NCBI GenBank assembly: GCA_903904835.1
Contig: CAIVEI010000162.1
Location: 109,144 to 173,143, forward strand
DNA: 64,000 nt
Origin: an uncultured Schlesneria sp.
GTDB taxonomy: Bacteria; Planctomycetota; Planctomycetia; Planctomycetales; Planctomycetaceae
Reading direction: 5' to 3'
Part shown: positions 36,566-44,853 of the stretch, piece after piece
Layout of the letters: every line of letters starts with the position of its first letter
Numbering within the stretch: the first letter of the stretch is position 1
Notes under the pieces: generated by a model
Told to the model about the DNA's origin: nothing
What the model saw: only the letters and a program-made list of their open reading frames with translations
Databases searched by the model: none
Position numbers and translations under genes: made by a program

Positions 36566-36602
36566 CCATCATCAGACCAAAGTGACGCAGTGCGTAACTC
36601 AA

Positions 36603-36686
36603 AGGGGAATGGCGATAGGAACGGCCATTACTGGCCGCCCCCCGCACAGATCCGTACGTGCAGAATTACCGCATACGGCTCTTACC
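36603..36686 (-). mobile_element. Group II intron remnant (structured segment that precedes the intron-encoded protein)
   Basis: Read on the minus strand, the segment begins AAG then GAGCCGTATGCGGTAATTCT and continues GCACGTACGGATC, GTGCGGGGGGCGGCC, AGTAATGGCC and GTTCCTATCGCC. This is the highly conserved GAGCCGTATGNGG...CACGTACGG hairpin and G-rich follow-up found in bacterial group II introns. No reverse transcriptase reading frame and no domain V/VI were seen nearby, so only a fragment remains. Confidence 0.5.
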
Positions 36687-36694
36687 TTGAAGAA

Positions 36695-36717
36695 GAAAAG
36701 GGGACAGGTCCTTTTGT
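36695..36717. repeat. Left RAYT-flanking palindrome
   Basis: AAAAGGGGACAGGTCCTTTTG is a near-palindrome 37 bases before the transposase start. A close match (GGACATGTCCCTTTTGTTT) lies beyond the transposase end at 37482-37500. Confidence 0.55.
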
Positions 36718-36753
36718 TGACGAAATAGACGGCATGCGATAGCATTGGGCATC

Positions 36754-37428
36754 ATGCCAAGAATCAGTCGTGTTGCTCCCGGTGGAATGGTTTTTCACGT
36801 GTTAAATCGTGGGGTTGGTCGGCAGGCTTTGTTTCGAAAGCCTGCCGACTACTCGGTGTTTGAAGACTGCGTGGAAGAGACGCTCGATAAAGTCCCGATG
36901 AGAATTTGCTCGTACTGCGTGATGCCAAACCACTGGCATTTGGTCCTGTGGCCGGAACACGATGGCGATCTGGCCCTGTTCATGCAGCGTTTGACCGTCA
37001 CCCACGTGACTCGCTGGCAGAAGAGTCGGCAACGCGTCGGCGAGGGGCATGTGTACCAAGGCCGCTTTAAATCATTCCCCGTCGAGACGAACAAGTACTT
37101 CTATCAACTCGTGAAGTACGTCGAGCGGCACGCGTTACGCGCCAACCTGGTTCCGCATGCGGAAGACTGGCAGTGGTCGAGTCTCTGGCGGCGAGAGGCG
37201 GGGACCGCCGAACAGAAGCGTCTTCTGTCGAAATGGCCATTACCTCGCCCACGGAAATGGCTGTCATTTGTAAACGAAGCTGAAACGGAAGCGGAGTTGG
37301 AATCGCTACGCCGATCCGTTCAACGCGGACAACCATTTGGATCAGTTCAATGGATCGAAGAGACCGCCAGGCAACTGAACCTCGAATCGACACTCCGCCC
37401 CCGAGGAAGACCCAGAAAACCCGACTGA
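36754..37428 (+). CDS. REP-associated tyrosine transposase (RAYT, IS200/Y1 HUH family)
   Basis: The 224-residue protein matches RAYT proteins: MPRISRVAPGGMVFHVLNRG, YCVMPNHWHLVLWPEHDGDL with the HUH pair HWH, GHVYQGRFKSFPVETNKYFY with the catalytic Tyr in the following helix (YQLVKYVERHALRANLV), and WQWSSLWRR. RAYTs are single-copy domesticated or semi-mobile Y1 nucleases that act on nearby REP palindromes. ATG at 36754 fits the family start. Palindromic GGACANGTCC elements flank the gene at about 40-55 bp on each side. Likely intact. Confidence 0.92.
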   Translation: MPRISRVAPGGMVFHVLNRGVGRQALFRKPADYSVFEDCVEETLDKVPMRICSYCVMPNHWHLVLWPEHDGDLALFMQRLTVTHVTRWQKSRQRVGEGHVYQGRFKSFPVETNKYFYQLVKYVERHALRANLVPHAEDWQWSSLWRREAGTAEQKRLLSKWPLPRPRKWLSFVNEAETEAELESLRRSVQRGQPFGSVQWIEETARQLNLESTLRPRGRPRKPD

Positions 37429-37481
37429 ATTTACACGAGCTTTGAACTCTGGACTGTTTCAAGTCCAAATTGAAAACAACT

Positions 37482-37500
37482 GGACATGTCCCTTTTGTTT
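37482..37500. repeat. Right RAYT-flanking palindrome
   Basis: GGACATGTCC plus CTTTTGTTT, matching the left element at 36695-36717. It abuts the stop codon of the convergent HExxH membrane-protein gene. Confidence 0.55.
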
Positions 37501-37928
37501 CATCCCCCTTTGTTACATTCTTCGCTCCAGCCGTCATCGATCGCGTAGGCTTCGACTTCAAATGGATTATCGAGATAGGCGTTTCCGCCTCGGCAGCCGA
37601 TCCAGAGACTCGCGAGTACGTAGGCGGGGATGAAAAACGGGCCCCAGCGTTCGTATTGCCTGACGTGAACTCGTTCGTGCCGACGGGTTCGTAAAAGGGT
37701 CCGTTGATCGCATCCGAGCACAACGTGCCCGAAAGTGATCGCTGCAATCGGACCGCTGACCCAGAATGGCCGTTGAAGCAGTATCGCCAATTGACCTCCG
37801 TATGCTTCGAGCACTCCTTCGACGACCTGTGCGCCCCCTCCAGTCGTCAGGGCGATCGGAACCAGCAACAAGCCGACAAATGTGCCGGGAAAGGCCCAAA
37901 GGTATAAAAATGGCTTCCGCCAATGCAT
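37500..37928 (-). CDS. Small membrane protein with an HExxH zincin-like motif
   Basis: The 142-residue protein has two or three hydrophobic segments (FLYLWAFPGTFVGLLLVPIA, SGPIAAITFGHVVLGC, WGPFFIPAYVLASLWIGC) and the motif RRHERVHVRQYERWG, an HExxH zinc-binding signature, followed about 35 residues later by NPFEVEAYAID, whose Glu could be the third ligand. It looks like a minimal membrane zinc peptidase or a non-catalytic relative; no substrate is known. AAGGA precedes the ATG. The stop codon touches the RAYT-flanking palindrome, so the last residues may have been changed by insertion of that element. Confidence 0.75.
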   Translation of the reverse strand: MHWRKPFLYLWAFPGTFVGLLLVPIALTTGGGAQVVEGVLEAYGGQLAILLQRPFWVSGPIAAITFGHVVLGCDQRTLLRTRRHERVHVRQYERWGPFFIPAYVLASLWIGCRGGNAYLDNPFEVEAYAIDDGWSEECNKGG

Positions 37929-38157
37929 TTCAATTATCCTTCTGCCCGTGAAACTTATGGCCTGACCGTCTCAACTGTGACGCTCTAAAAATATGACTTT
38001 CTCACGCTGGAATCTTGTGAATATCGTCGCCATCGCAGACATTTGCTATCCTTTCCGGTTCCCCACAGCGTGCGTCTCGTTGTGGCGTGACAGCGGCAGC
38101 ATCGTCGAAAGACGCTCTTGTTCTCGTGGCAATTGGAACTTTTCGCGGAATTTTCAA

Positions 38158-39948
38158 GTGGCATTGATTGTACAGAAGTTTGGTGGTTCGAGCGTCGCGG
38201 ATGCTCAGCGGATTATGTCGGCAGCTAAACGAGCGGTGGACGCAAAACGGGCTGGGAATCAGGTCGTGATGGTCATCAGCGCTCGAGGTGATAAAACGGA
38301 CGAACTGATCACCCTTGCGAAACAGATCAGCGACGTTCCCCCTCCACGTGAAATGGATATGTTGCTCGCCACTGGCGAACAGGAATCAGTGGCTCTGGTG
38401 GCGATGGCCGTTCAGGCATTGGGCGAACCGGCCATCAGCCTGACGGGGTATCAGATTGGAATCCTGACTGATTCGACCTACACCAAGGCACGAATTCGCG
38501 AAATCAAAACCGACCGGATGCGCCAGGCGCTCAGCGAAGGCAAAATCGTGGTCGCTGCGGGATTTCAGGGGATCGATGAAGATTTCAATATCACCACACT
38601 GGGGCGCGGCGGCAGCGATACGACAGCAACCGCTCTCGCGGCCGTGCTGGAAGCGGATGTCTGCGAGATTTACACGGACGTTGAAGGGATTTTCACGACC
38701 GATCCGCGACTGATCAAGAACGCTCGCAAACTGCATCAGATCGCGTATGACGAAATGCTGGAACTGACGAGTCTGGGAGGCGGCAAAATGCACTCCCGCT
38801 CGATCGAATTCGCGAAGAAATACCGAGTGTTGCTGCAAGTCCGGCCCGCTTATACCGATGGCGCAGGGACTTTGATCGCGCCGTTGCACGACGACGATGT
38901 TCCGATGGTGACGGGTGTCGCGATGGTGAAGAGCGAAGCGATCGTCAACCTGCGAAAGCTTCCCGATCGCCCGGGCGTTCTGGCCGCGTTATTTTCGAAA
39001 ATGGCCGAGCGAAAAATTCCGATCGATATGGTGATTCAGGACGTTGCGGAAGAAGGGATCGCCGAAGTGACGTTTACAGTCCCGCAGGACGATCTGGCTG
39101 ACGCCTTAACCGCTGCCGAGCAAGCCGTACGAGCTTTAGGATCGGGCGAAGTTCGGCATGGAACCAACGTGGCCAAAGTTTCCGTCGTTGGTGCCGGGAT
39201 GCGAAAGCATACAGGTGTCGCCGCCCAGATGTTCAAGTCGCTGTCGGATTCGGGCGTCAACATTCAGATGATTACCACCAGTGAAATCAAGATTTCAGTG
39301 CTGGTCAATCGGGACCAGCGCGAACTGGCGTTGCGATCTGTCCATGAAGGCTTTGCGTTGGATCAGGAGAAGTCAGTTCCCCCCGCAATCGGCTTTTCGC
39401 AAATCGAACGGACCAAGCCCAAAGTTTCGCGTGATGAACTGGAACGGGACGTTGTTTCGCGGTTGGGAAGCATGGAAGACATCGTCGTCAGTGAAGTTCA
39501 ACTCGACACGAACCAATCGCGAATTACCGTCCGTAACATTGCGGATGAACCCGGCGTTGCTGCTGCCGTTTTCGCTGCTGTTGCCGATGGTGGCGTGATG
39601 GTCGATCTGATCGTTCAAAATATTGGGCATGGTCATCAGGCCGACATCTCGTTCACTGTCCCACGTGAAGATCTCGAACGGTGCCTGTTGCTGTTGCGGG
39701 AATTAGTCGAACGCTGGCCGGGGACTGGCGTCAGTTTCGAAAAAGAAATCGCGATGTTATCGGTGATGGGCATTGGGCTGCGAAGTCATACCGGCGTCGG
39801 TGAAAAGATGTTCCGAGCGCTCGCGAATGCGGTCGTCAACGTGCAGATGGTTAATACGAGCGAAATCCGCATCAGCGCTGTTGTCGCTCCGAAGGATGCC
39901 ACCAAAGCCCATCATGCACTTTTGGCAACGTTTGGATTGGAACAGTAA
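38158..39948 (+). CDS. lysC: Aspartate kinase with four ACT domains
   Basis: The 596-residue protein phosphorylates aspartate, the first step toward Lys, Thr and Met. The kinase domain shows VQKFGGSSVADAQRIM, TGEQESVALVAMAVQALG, TLGRGGSDTTATALAA, and YTDVEGIFTTDPRLI. It is followed by two tandem ACT pairs (LPDRPGVLAALFSKMAERKI and VSVVGAGMRKHTGVAAQMFK; then IADEPGVAAAVFAAVADGGV and LSVMGIGLRSHTGVGEKMFR), about 150 residues longer than the usual two-ACT enzyme, suggesting more elaborate feedback control. The GTG at 38158 (GCGGAA upstream) begins right at the conserved N-terminus; a longer frame from 37993 is not conserved. Confidence 0.95.
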   Translation: MALIVQKFGGSSVADAQRIMSAAKRAVDAKRAGNQVVMVISARGDKTDELITLAKQISDVPPPREMDMLLATGEQESVALVAMAVQALGEPAISLTGYQIGILTDSTYTKARIREIKTDRMRQALSEGKIVVAAGFQGIDEDFNITTLGRGGSDTTATALAAVLEADVCEIYTDVEGIFTTDPRLIKNARKLHQIAYDEMLELTSLGGGKMHSRSIEFAKKYRVLLQVRPAYTDGAGTLIAPLHDDDVPMVTGVAMVKSEAIVNLRKLPDRPGVLAALFSKMAERKIPIDMVIQDVAEEGIAEVTFTVPQDDLADALTAAEQAVRALGSGEVRHGTNVAKVSVVGAGMRKHTGVAAQMFKSLSDSGVNIQMITTSEIKISVLVNRDQRELALRSVHEGFALDQEKSVPPAIGFSQIERTKPKVSRDELERDVVSRLGSMEDIVVSEVQLDTNQSRITVRNIADEPGVAAAVFAAVADGGVMVDLIVQNIGHGHQADISFTVPREDLERCLLLLRELVERWPGTGVSFEKEIAMLSVMGIGLRSHTGVGEKMFRALANAVVNVQMVNTSEIRISAVVAPKDATKAHHALLATFGLEQ

Positions 39949-39956
39949 ACGGCTTT

Positions 39957-40077
39957 GAGGAACTTGACGTTGCAAGTATTGACAAAGTTCCTCGGGGCCA
40001 TGGTGCGGAAGTTCCTCGCGAACCGCCTGAGCCGGCTATCGAGGAACTTGAAGACGGAAGTGTTGGCAACGTTCCTC
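39957..40077. repeat. Cluster of GAGGAACTT / AAGTTCCTC inverted repeats
   Basis: GAGGAACTT at 39957 and 40041, AAGTTCCTC at 39985 and 40009, and GTTCCTC at 40071 can form several alternative hairpins. Two segments (39957-39993 and 40041-40077) are imperfect copies of each other. The cluster begins eight bases after lysC and ends 60 bases before the next gene; it may terminate transcription or be a local duplication. Confidence 0.5.
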
Positions 40078-40138
40078 TGGTTTAACGAACAGAAGCGACT
40101 GGCAAACCGCACGCGGCGGTTCTCAAGGAATTAAATGA

Positions 40139-43100
40139 ATGTCTCGGACTCTCGTCGTTCTGTCTTACGTCGTCGTCAGCATCTTAGCCGGAAATCTGGT
40201 TTCCGCTCAGGAATCCGCAAAGCCGAAGCCATTGAAGGCACTTCTGATCACAGGTGGATGCTGCCACGATTATGGCAAGCAGAAGGATGTGCTGAAGCGG
40301 GGGATCGAAGCACGCGCCATGGTCGAAGTGACCCAGATCCATACCAGGGATTCGAGCGTGAAAGCTCGTTTCGACATCTATGACAATCCCGATTGGGCCA
40401 AAGGTTACGATGTCATTCTGCACGACGAATGTACGGCCGATCTCGTGGAACTCCCCTATGTCGAAAACATCCTGAACGCCCATAAAAATGGTGTTCCCGC
40501 TGTTAATCTGCATTGTGCCATGCACAGTTACCGACTACCGGGACGAGATGACTGGTTTCAATTTGTGGGAATTCAGTCGTCGGCCCACGGCCCGCAAGAG
40601 CCGATCGACGTGACGTTCATTGATCGAAATCATCCTGTCACCAAGCCGCTGGGAAACTGGACCACGATAAGAGAAGAGCTTTACAACAACATCAAATTGT
40701 TTCCGACCGCCAGACCGCTGGCTCGCGGACGGCAGGATGTTGGGAATCGCGTCGATGATTTTGTCGTGGTCTGGACCAATGAGTTTGGAAAAGGAAAGGT
40801 CTTCAGCACAACACTCGGTCATAACACCGAGACGGTCTCTGATCCGCGATACCTGGACATGGTGACGCGAGGCTTGCTGTGGGCTTGTGACAAGCTCAAT
40901 CCCGAATACCTTCAACCGTTTGCCGTTGCCAAAAAGGAAATTGTTCCTGTGAATATTGCCAAGGGCAAAAAGGCCTCGGCCTCGGCATCACAGGATGGTC
41001 ATCCACCTGAGCATGCACTCGACTCGAATCCCGACACGCGATGGTGTTCGCCGAACAACGACGCCGGTCAATGGTGGCAGGTTGACCTCGGACAACCGGA
41101 AGAACTGACAGGATGTCGGATTGTCTGGGAGCAGGATGGAGTCAACTATCGCTACAAGATCGAAGGATCGGCAGACGGTCAAAAGTGGCAGATGCTGTCA
41201 GATCAGACCAAAACTGACGGTCGCGAGCAGGATCAGCGACTGAAGTTCGCAGCGACGCAAATTCAATTTGTCAGGCTGACCACGACGCAACTGACCCCCG
41301 GCTGCTGGGGTAGTTTCTTCGAATTTGAAGTTCATGGAACGAAAACTGAAGAACGAATTTCCGATAGTGACCAGTCGCTTCGTCCGCGTAATGTCAAAGG
41401 GCTGTCAGGAGTTAAGGTGCCGGCAGGATTTGAAGCAACAGTCTTTGCAGCCCCTCCCGATGTGGGCTATCCCACTTGCGTAGCGACGACGCCGGATGGA
41501 ACAGTTTATGTGGGAGTCGACGAAAATGGTTCGCTGGACAACAAGGCGAACCGAGGCCGGATTGTCCGATGTCGAGACCTGGACGGCGACGGAAAAGCGG
41601 ATGAATTCAAGACTTTCGCCAGCATGGACAGCCCGCGAGGTATTGTCGTGGTCTCGGAACCGTTGACCGCTCGCCAGAATCCGCAGTCGCCTCGAAAAAC
41701 ATCGCTGATTGTCTTGCACCCGCCGACCTTGACTGCGTTCCATGACGATAACGGCGATGGCGTTTCGGACCGGTCCGAAGTACTCGTCAAAGGGACCGGA
41801 TTTGACTTGAAAACTCGCGGGGCGGACCACACGACGAACGGAATTCAAGTCGGAATCGATGGCTGGATCTATATTGCGGTTGGTGACTACGGCTTCGTGA
41901 ATGCGGTTGGCGCAGACGGTCAATCGGTCCAGCTTCGTGGTGGTGGAATCGCGCGAGTTCGACCGGACGGAACCGAACTGGAAGTTGTTTCACGCGGACA
42001 GCGGAATATCTACGACGTCGGGATCAGCCCGACGATGGATCTCTTTACGCGCGACAATACGAATGACGGCGGTGGCTGGAATGTCCGTTTGAGTCACGTT
42101 CCGCAGGATGCTCAGATGGGCTATCCGTCCCTGTTTATTAATTTCTCGGACGAGATTGTTCAGCCGCTGGCTGATTATGGAGGTGGTTCTCCGTGCGGCA
42201 CGTTGTATGTCGACGAGCCAACTCTTCCCGGTGAAATCGGGCATCAATTATTGACGTGCGACTGGGGACGCAGCATCGTTTACCGGCATCCGCTCGTCTC
42301 AAACGGAGCGGGGTTCATTGCTGAACAGGAACCGTTTATCGAGATTCCGCGCCCGACAGACATTGATGTCGATGCCAGCGGAAACCTTTATGTCACCAGT
42401 TGGAAAGACGGCGGATTTACGTTCAGCGGCCCAAACGTCGGCTACGTCATTAAGGTGAAGCCGCCAGCATCGGGCGTCGAAACAGTGGCTGGCATCTCTG
42501 GAACATTCGCTTCGTCATTGAAGCACGGGACACCACTGACATCACAGCCGACTGACAGCGAACTCGTGCAGCAATTGAATTCGCCCAGCCATACGATTCG
42601 ATTGAATATTCAGCGAGAGATTCTGCACCGTGGTGATCGCCCTGAATTGTCGAAAGGGCTTGCTAAGCTTGCGGCCTCAAACGATGTCAGCCTCGCCATT
42701 CGGGTAGCGGCGATTTTCACTCTGAAGCAGCTACAAGGTCAGGATTCCCACGCAGCACTGCTCGAATTGTCGCAGGACGCAAAGATTCGTGAATATGCAT
42801 TGAAAGCCATGGCCGATCGAAAAACACAATTGGGGACGACTTCGATCGCTCCGTTTAGCGGTGCGTTGAAAGATCCGAATCCACGAGTGCGTCTGGCTGC
42901 TGCTCGTGCAATCGGGCGATTCTCCAATGCGAGCAACGTTGATTCGAATCAACTTCGGCAGTCGACAAAAGAACTTGTTCCGCTGGCGTCTGATCGAGAC
43001 CCCCTGATTGCTCATATTGCCGTTCATAGCCTGGTTCAATTGAATGCGGTTGAAGCCTGTCTTGAAGCTCTGAAAGATCCTTTGCTCGAGCGTCGGTTGG

Positions 43101-44584
43101 GAGCGTTGATGGTGCTGCGGCACCTTTATGATCCGGCGAGCATCAGCACACTTTTCAGTTGGCTGGAAAATCATTCGAGTAGAGCCGATGGTGGCAACGC
43201 CGGTGATACCGATGCCGACCAGCGGACCAGACAGGCGATCCTGACAACGCTCTGTCGGTTGAATTCGCGCGAAGCGCCGTGGACCGGTGATTGGTGGGGA
43301 ACTCGACCCGACACCAGCGGTCCGTTCTATAAGCCGGTTGCCTGGTCAGAATCAGAGCGAATCCTGAAAGGCCTGGGTGACGCGCTGTCCAAAGCAGATC
43401 CTGATACGGGAAAACGGCTGTTAATTGAAATGAAGCGGCACAAGATCGAGTTGCCGAACTCACAGAGTTTGATCGGGACGTATGCAGCAGAAGATCAGAC
43501 GTTTGTACCGACCGCCGTCGAACTGCTCAGTGCCATGAAGTCACCTCTTTCCGAAGAGTCCGGGCGATTACTCGAACGCGTTGCGAGCGTGACTGCTCAA
43601 AATGATGAGATTCGATCTAAAGCGTTACGGACGCTTCTTCGTCGAATCGATCAGCCAACGATTTCCAAGGCAGGCATTCGCAGCTTTGTCAGCGTGGATG
43701 AAAAAAGCCAGCAGGGTGAAACGGCCAGGGTCTGGGATGATTTTATCCGTGAGTCAAAACTGGGTGCTCATCTCGGTGAATTTGTAAAACTTGTCAGCGA
43801 AAATGGAAATCAATCGTCAGCAGCTGCACTGAACGCCAAAGAAGCGGCATATGCGGTTTTGCAGGGGTTGGCTGATAACGCTCGCGTGGGAAAAGAGGAA
43901 CGGGATCAGGCGCTCAAAGTCGTTGAGCTCGCCTGGACCAATCCGGAGTCAACCGTCAGCCTGCTTCGAGCGATCGGCCGATCTCGCGCCGAATCACAAG
44001 CGTTACAGGTCCGAGCGCTCAGGAATTCCAAGATTCCCGAGATTCGATCGGCAGCCGAGTTTGCAGCGGCAAAAATGGAGTTAGATCAGGAACCCGCTTT
44101 CGATCCAAAAAAACCGTTGATTGCGAATCTGGCCTATGAGGCGACGGTTGCTGACGCCGTGAAAGCAAAGGGAGACGCCAAGCTGGGCGCGAGGTTATTT
44201 ACTCGACAAGGATGTTCCGCCTGTCACACCGTTTCACCAACTGAGCCACTGAAGGGACCTCTGCTTCAGGACATCACCAAACGCTATAAAAAGGAAGAAC
44301 TGATCGAATCGATCGTAAAACCCAGCGCCAAGATCGCCCAGGGGTTTGAGAGTCAGTTTTTCGTGACACACGAAGGAAAGGTGTTTGATGGTTTCGTCGT
44401 GCGCGAGTCTGGAGACGAAATCGAATTCCGAAACGTAGCTGGCCTCGCGACGACATTGAAGAAGACCGACATCGACGAACGGGGTAAGCGAGACGCCTCA
44501 ATCATGCCGAATGGCCTGGTGGATAAACTAAACCCTGACCAGCTCGCGGCGATCCTGGCCTATTTGGAATCGCTGAAGAAGTAG
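40139..44584 (+). CDS. Giant exported ThuA / F5-8C / PVC membrane-bound-dehydrogenase / HEAT / cytochrome c protein
   Basis: The 1,481-residue protein has a signal peptide (SRTLVVLSYVVVSILAGNLV), a ThuA-like domain (about 30-260, LKALLITGGCCHDYGKQKD and HCAMHSYRLP), a discoidin/F5-8C carbohydrate-binding domain (about 275-400, ALDSNPDTRWCSPNNDAGQW), a PVC-type dehydrogenase beta-propeller (about 425-790, VPAGFEATVFAAPPDVGYPT and VRCRDLDGDGKADEF), HEAT-like repeats (about 815-1110), and a terminal cytochrome c domain with CSACH near residue 1359. Such proteins are thought to oxidise sugars on the cell surface and pass electrons to the respiratory chain, but substrates are unproven. AAGGAA precedes the ATG. 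Confidence 0.93.
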   Translation: MSRTLVVLSYVVVSILAGNLVSAQESAKPKPLKALLITGGCCHDYGKQKDVLKRGIEARAMVEVTQIHTRDSSVKARFDIYDNPDWAKGYDVILHDECTADLVELPYVENILNAHKNGVPAVNLHCAMHSYRLPGRDDWFQFVGIQSSAHGPQEPIDVTFIDRNHPVTKPLGNWTTIREELYNNIKLFPTARPLARGRQDVGNRVDDFVVVWTNEFGKGKVFSTTLGHNTETVSDPRYLDMVTRGLLWACDKLNPEYLQPFAVAKKEIVPVNIAKGKKASASASQDGHPPEHALDSNPDTRWCSPNNDAGQWWQVDLGQPEELTGCRIVWEQDGVNYRYKIEGSADGQKWQMLSDQTKTDGREQDQRLKFAATQIQFVRLTTTQLTPGCWGSFFEFEVHGTKTEERISDSDQSLRPRNVKGLSGVKVPAGFEATVFAAPPDVGYPTCVATTPDGTVYVGVDENGSLDNKANRGRIVRCRDLDGDGKADEFKTFASMDSPRGIVVVSEPLTARQNPQSPRKTSLIVLHPPTLTAFHDDNGDGVSDRSEVLVKGTGFDLKTRGADHTTNGIQVGIDGWIYIAVGDYGFVNAVGADGQSVQLRGGGIARVRPDGTELEVVSRGQRNIYDVGISPTMDLFTRDNTNDGGGWNVRLSHVPQDAQMGYPSLFINFSDEIVQPLADYGGGSPCGTLYVDEPTLPGEIGHQLLTCDWGRSIVYRHPLVSNGAGFIAEQEPFIEIPRPTDIDVDASGNLYVTSWKDGGFTFSGPNVGYVIKVKPPASGVETVAGISGTFASSLKHGTPLTSQPTDSELVQQLNSPSHTIRLNIQREILHRGDRPELSKGLAKLAASNDVSLAIRVAAIFTLKQLQGQDSHAALLELSQDAKIREYALKAMADRKTQLGTTSIAPFSGALKDPNPRVRLAAARAIGRFSNASNVDSNQLRQSTKELVPLASDRDPLIAHIAVHSLVQLNAVEACLEALKDPLLERRLGALMVLRHLYDPASISTLFSWLENHSSRADGGNAGDTDADQRTRQAILTTLCRLNSREAPWTGDWWGTRPDTSGPFYKPVAWSESERILKGLGDALSKADPDTGKRLLIEMKRHKIELPNSQSLIGTYAAEDQTFVPTAVELLSAMKSPLSEESGRLLERVASVTAQNDEIRSKALRTLLRRIDQPTISKAGIRSFVSVDEKSQQGETARVWDDFIRESKLGAHLGEFVKLVSENGNQSSAAALNAKEAAYAVLQGLADNARVGKEERDQALKVVELAWTNPESTVSLLRAIGRSRAESQALQVRALRNSKIPEIRSAAEFAAAKMELDQEPAFDPKKPLIANLAYEATVADAVKAKGDAKLGARLFTRQGCSACHTVSPTEPLKGPLLQDITKRYKKEELIESIVKPSAKIAQGFESQFFVTHEGKVFDGFVVRESGDEIEFRNVAGLATTLKKTDIDERGKRDASIMPNGLVDKLNPDQLAAILAYLESLKK

Positions 44585-44652
44585 TCAAGAGACAAGCGAT
44601 ACGGACGTCTGATTTCACGATGCGATACGTCCTGAACGTTTTTTTATTGCCT

Positions 44653-44698
44653 CCGACGCTGGCAGCGTCGGCCACGTGGCCGATGCTGTCAGCATCGG
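44653..44698. repeat. Compound triple palindrome
   Basis: CCGACGCTGGCAGCGTCGG, GCCACGTGGC and CCGATGCTGTCAGCATCGG lie end to end, sharing single bases at the junctions; each is self-complementary. It could form a cruciform of three hairpins. It sits in the convergent gap between the giant haem-protein gene and amt. Confidence 0.75.
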
Positions 44699-44797
44699 AA
44701 AGGTTACCCATTCGGCGATTGAGCCCATTAAGTCGCCCAGTTCCAGGATTTTTCAGACACCTCACTCATTTTTGATTGTATTACGACAGTTTGGAAA

Positions 44798-44833
44798 CAA
44801 AAAAAAGGGGGGTGGCCCTTTCGAGCCACCCCC
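44798..44833 (-). terminator. Terminator of the ammonium transporter gene
   Basis: On the minus strand GGGGGTGGC pairs with GCCACCCCC around an 8-base loop and is followed by a run of T (the A run at 44798-44806 on the plus strand). It begins about 20 bases past the amt stop codon. Confidence 0.92.
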
Positions 44834-44853
44834 TGTTCGATACCTTCTAGAAA

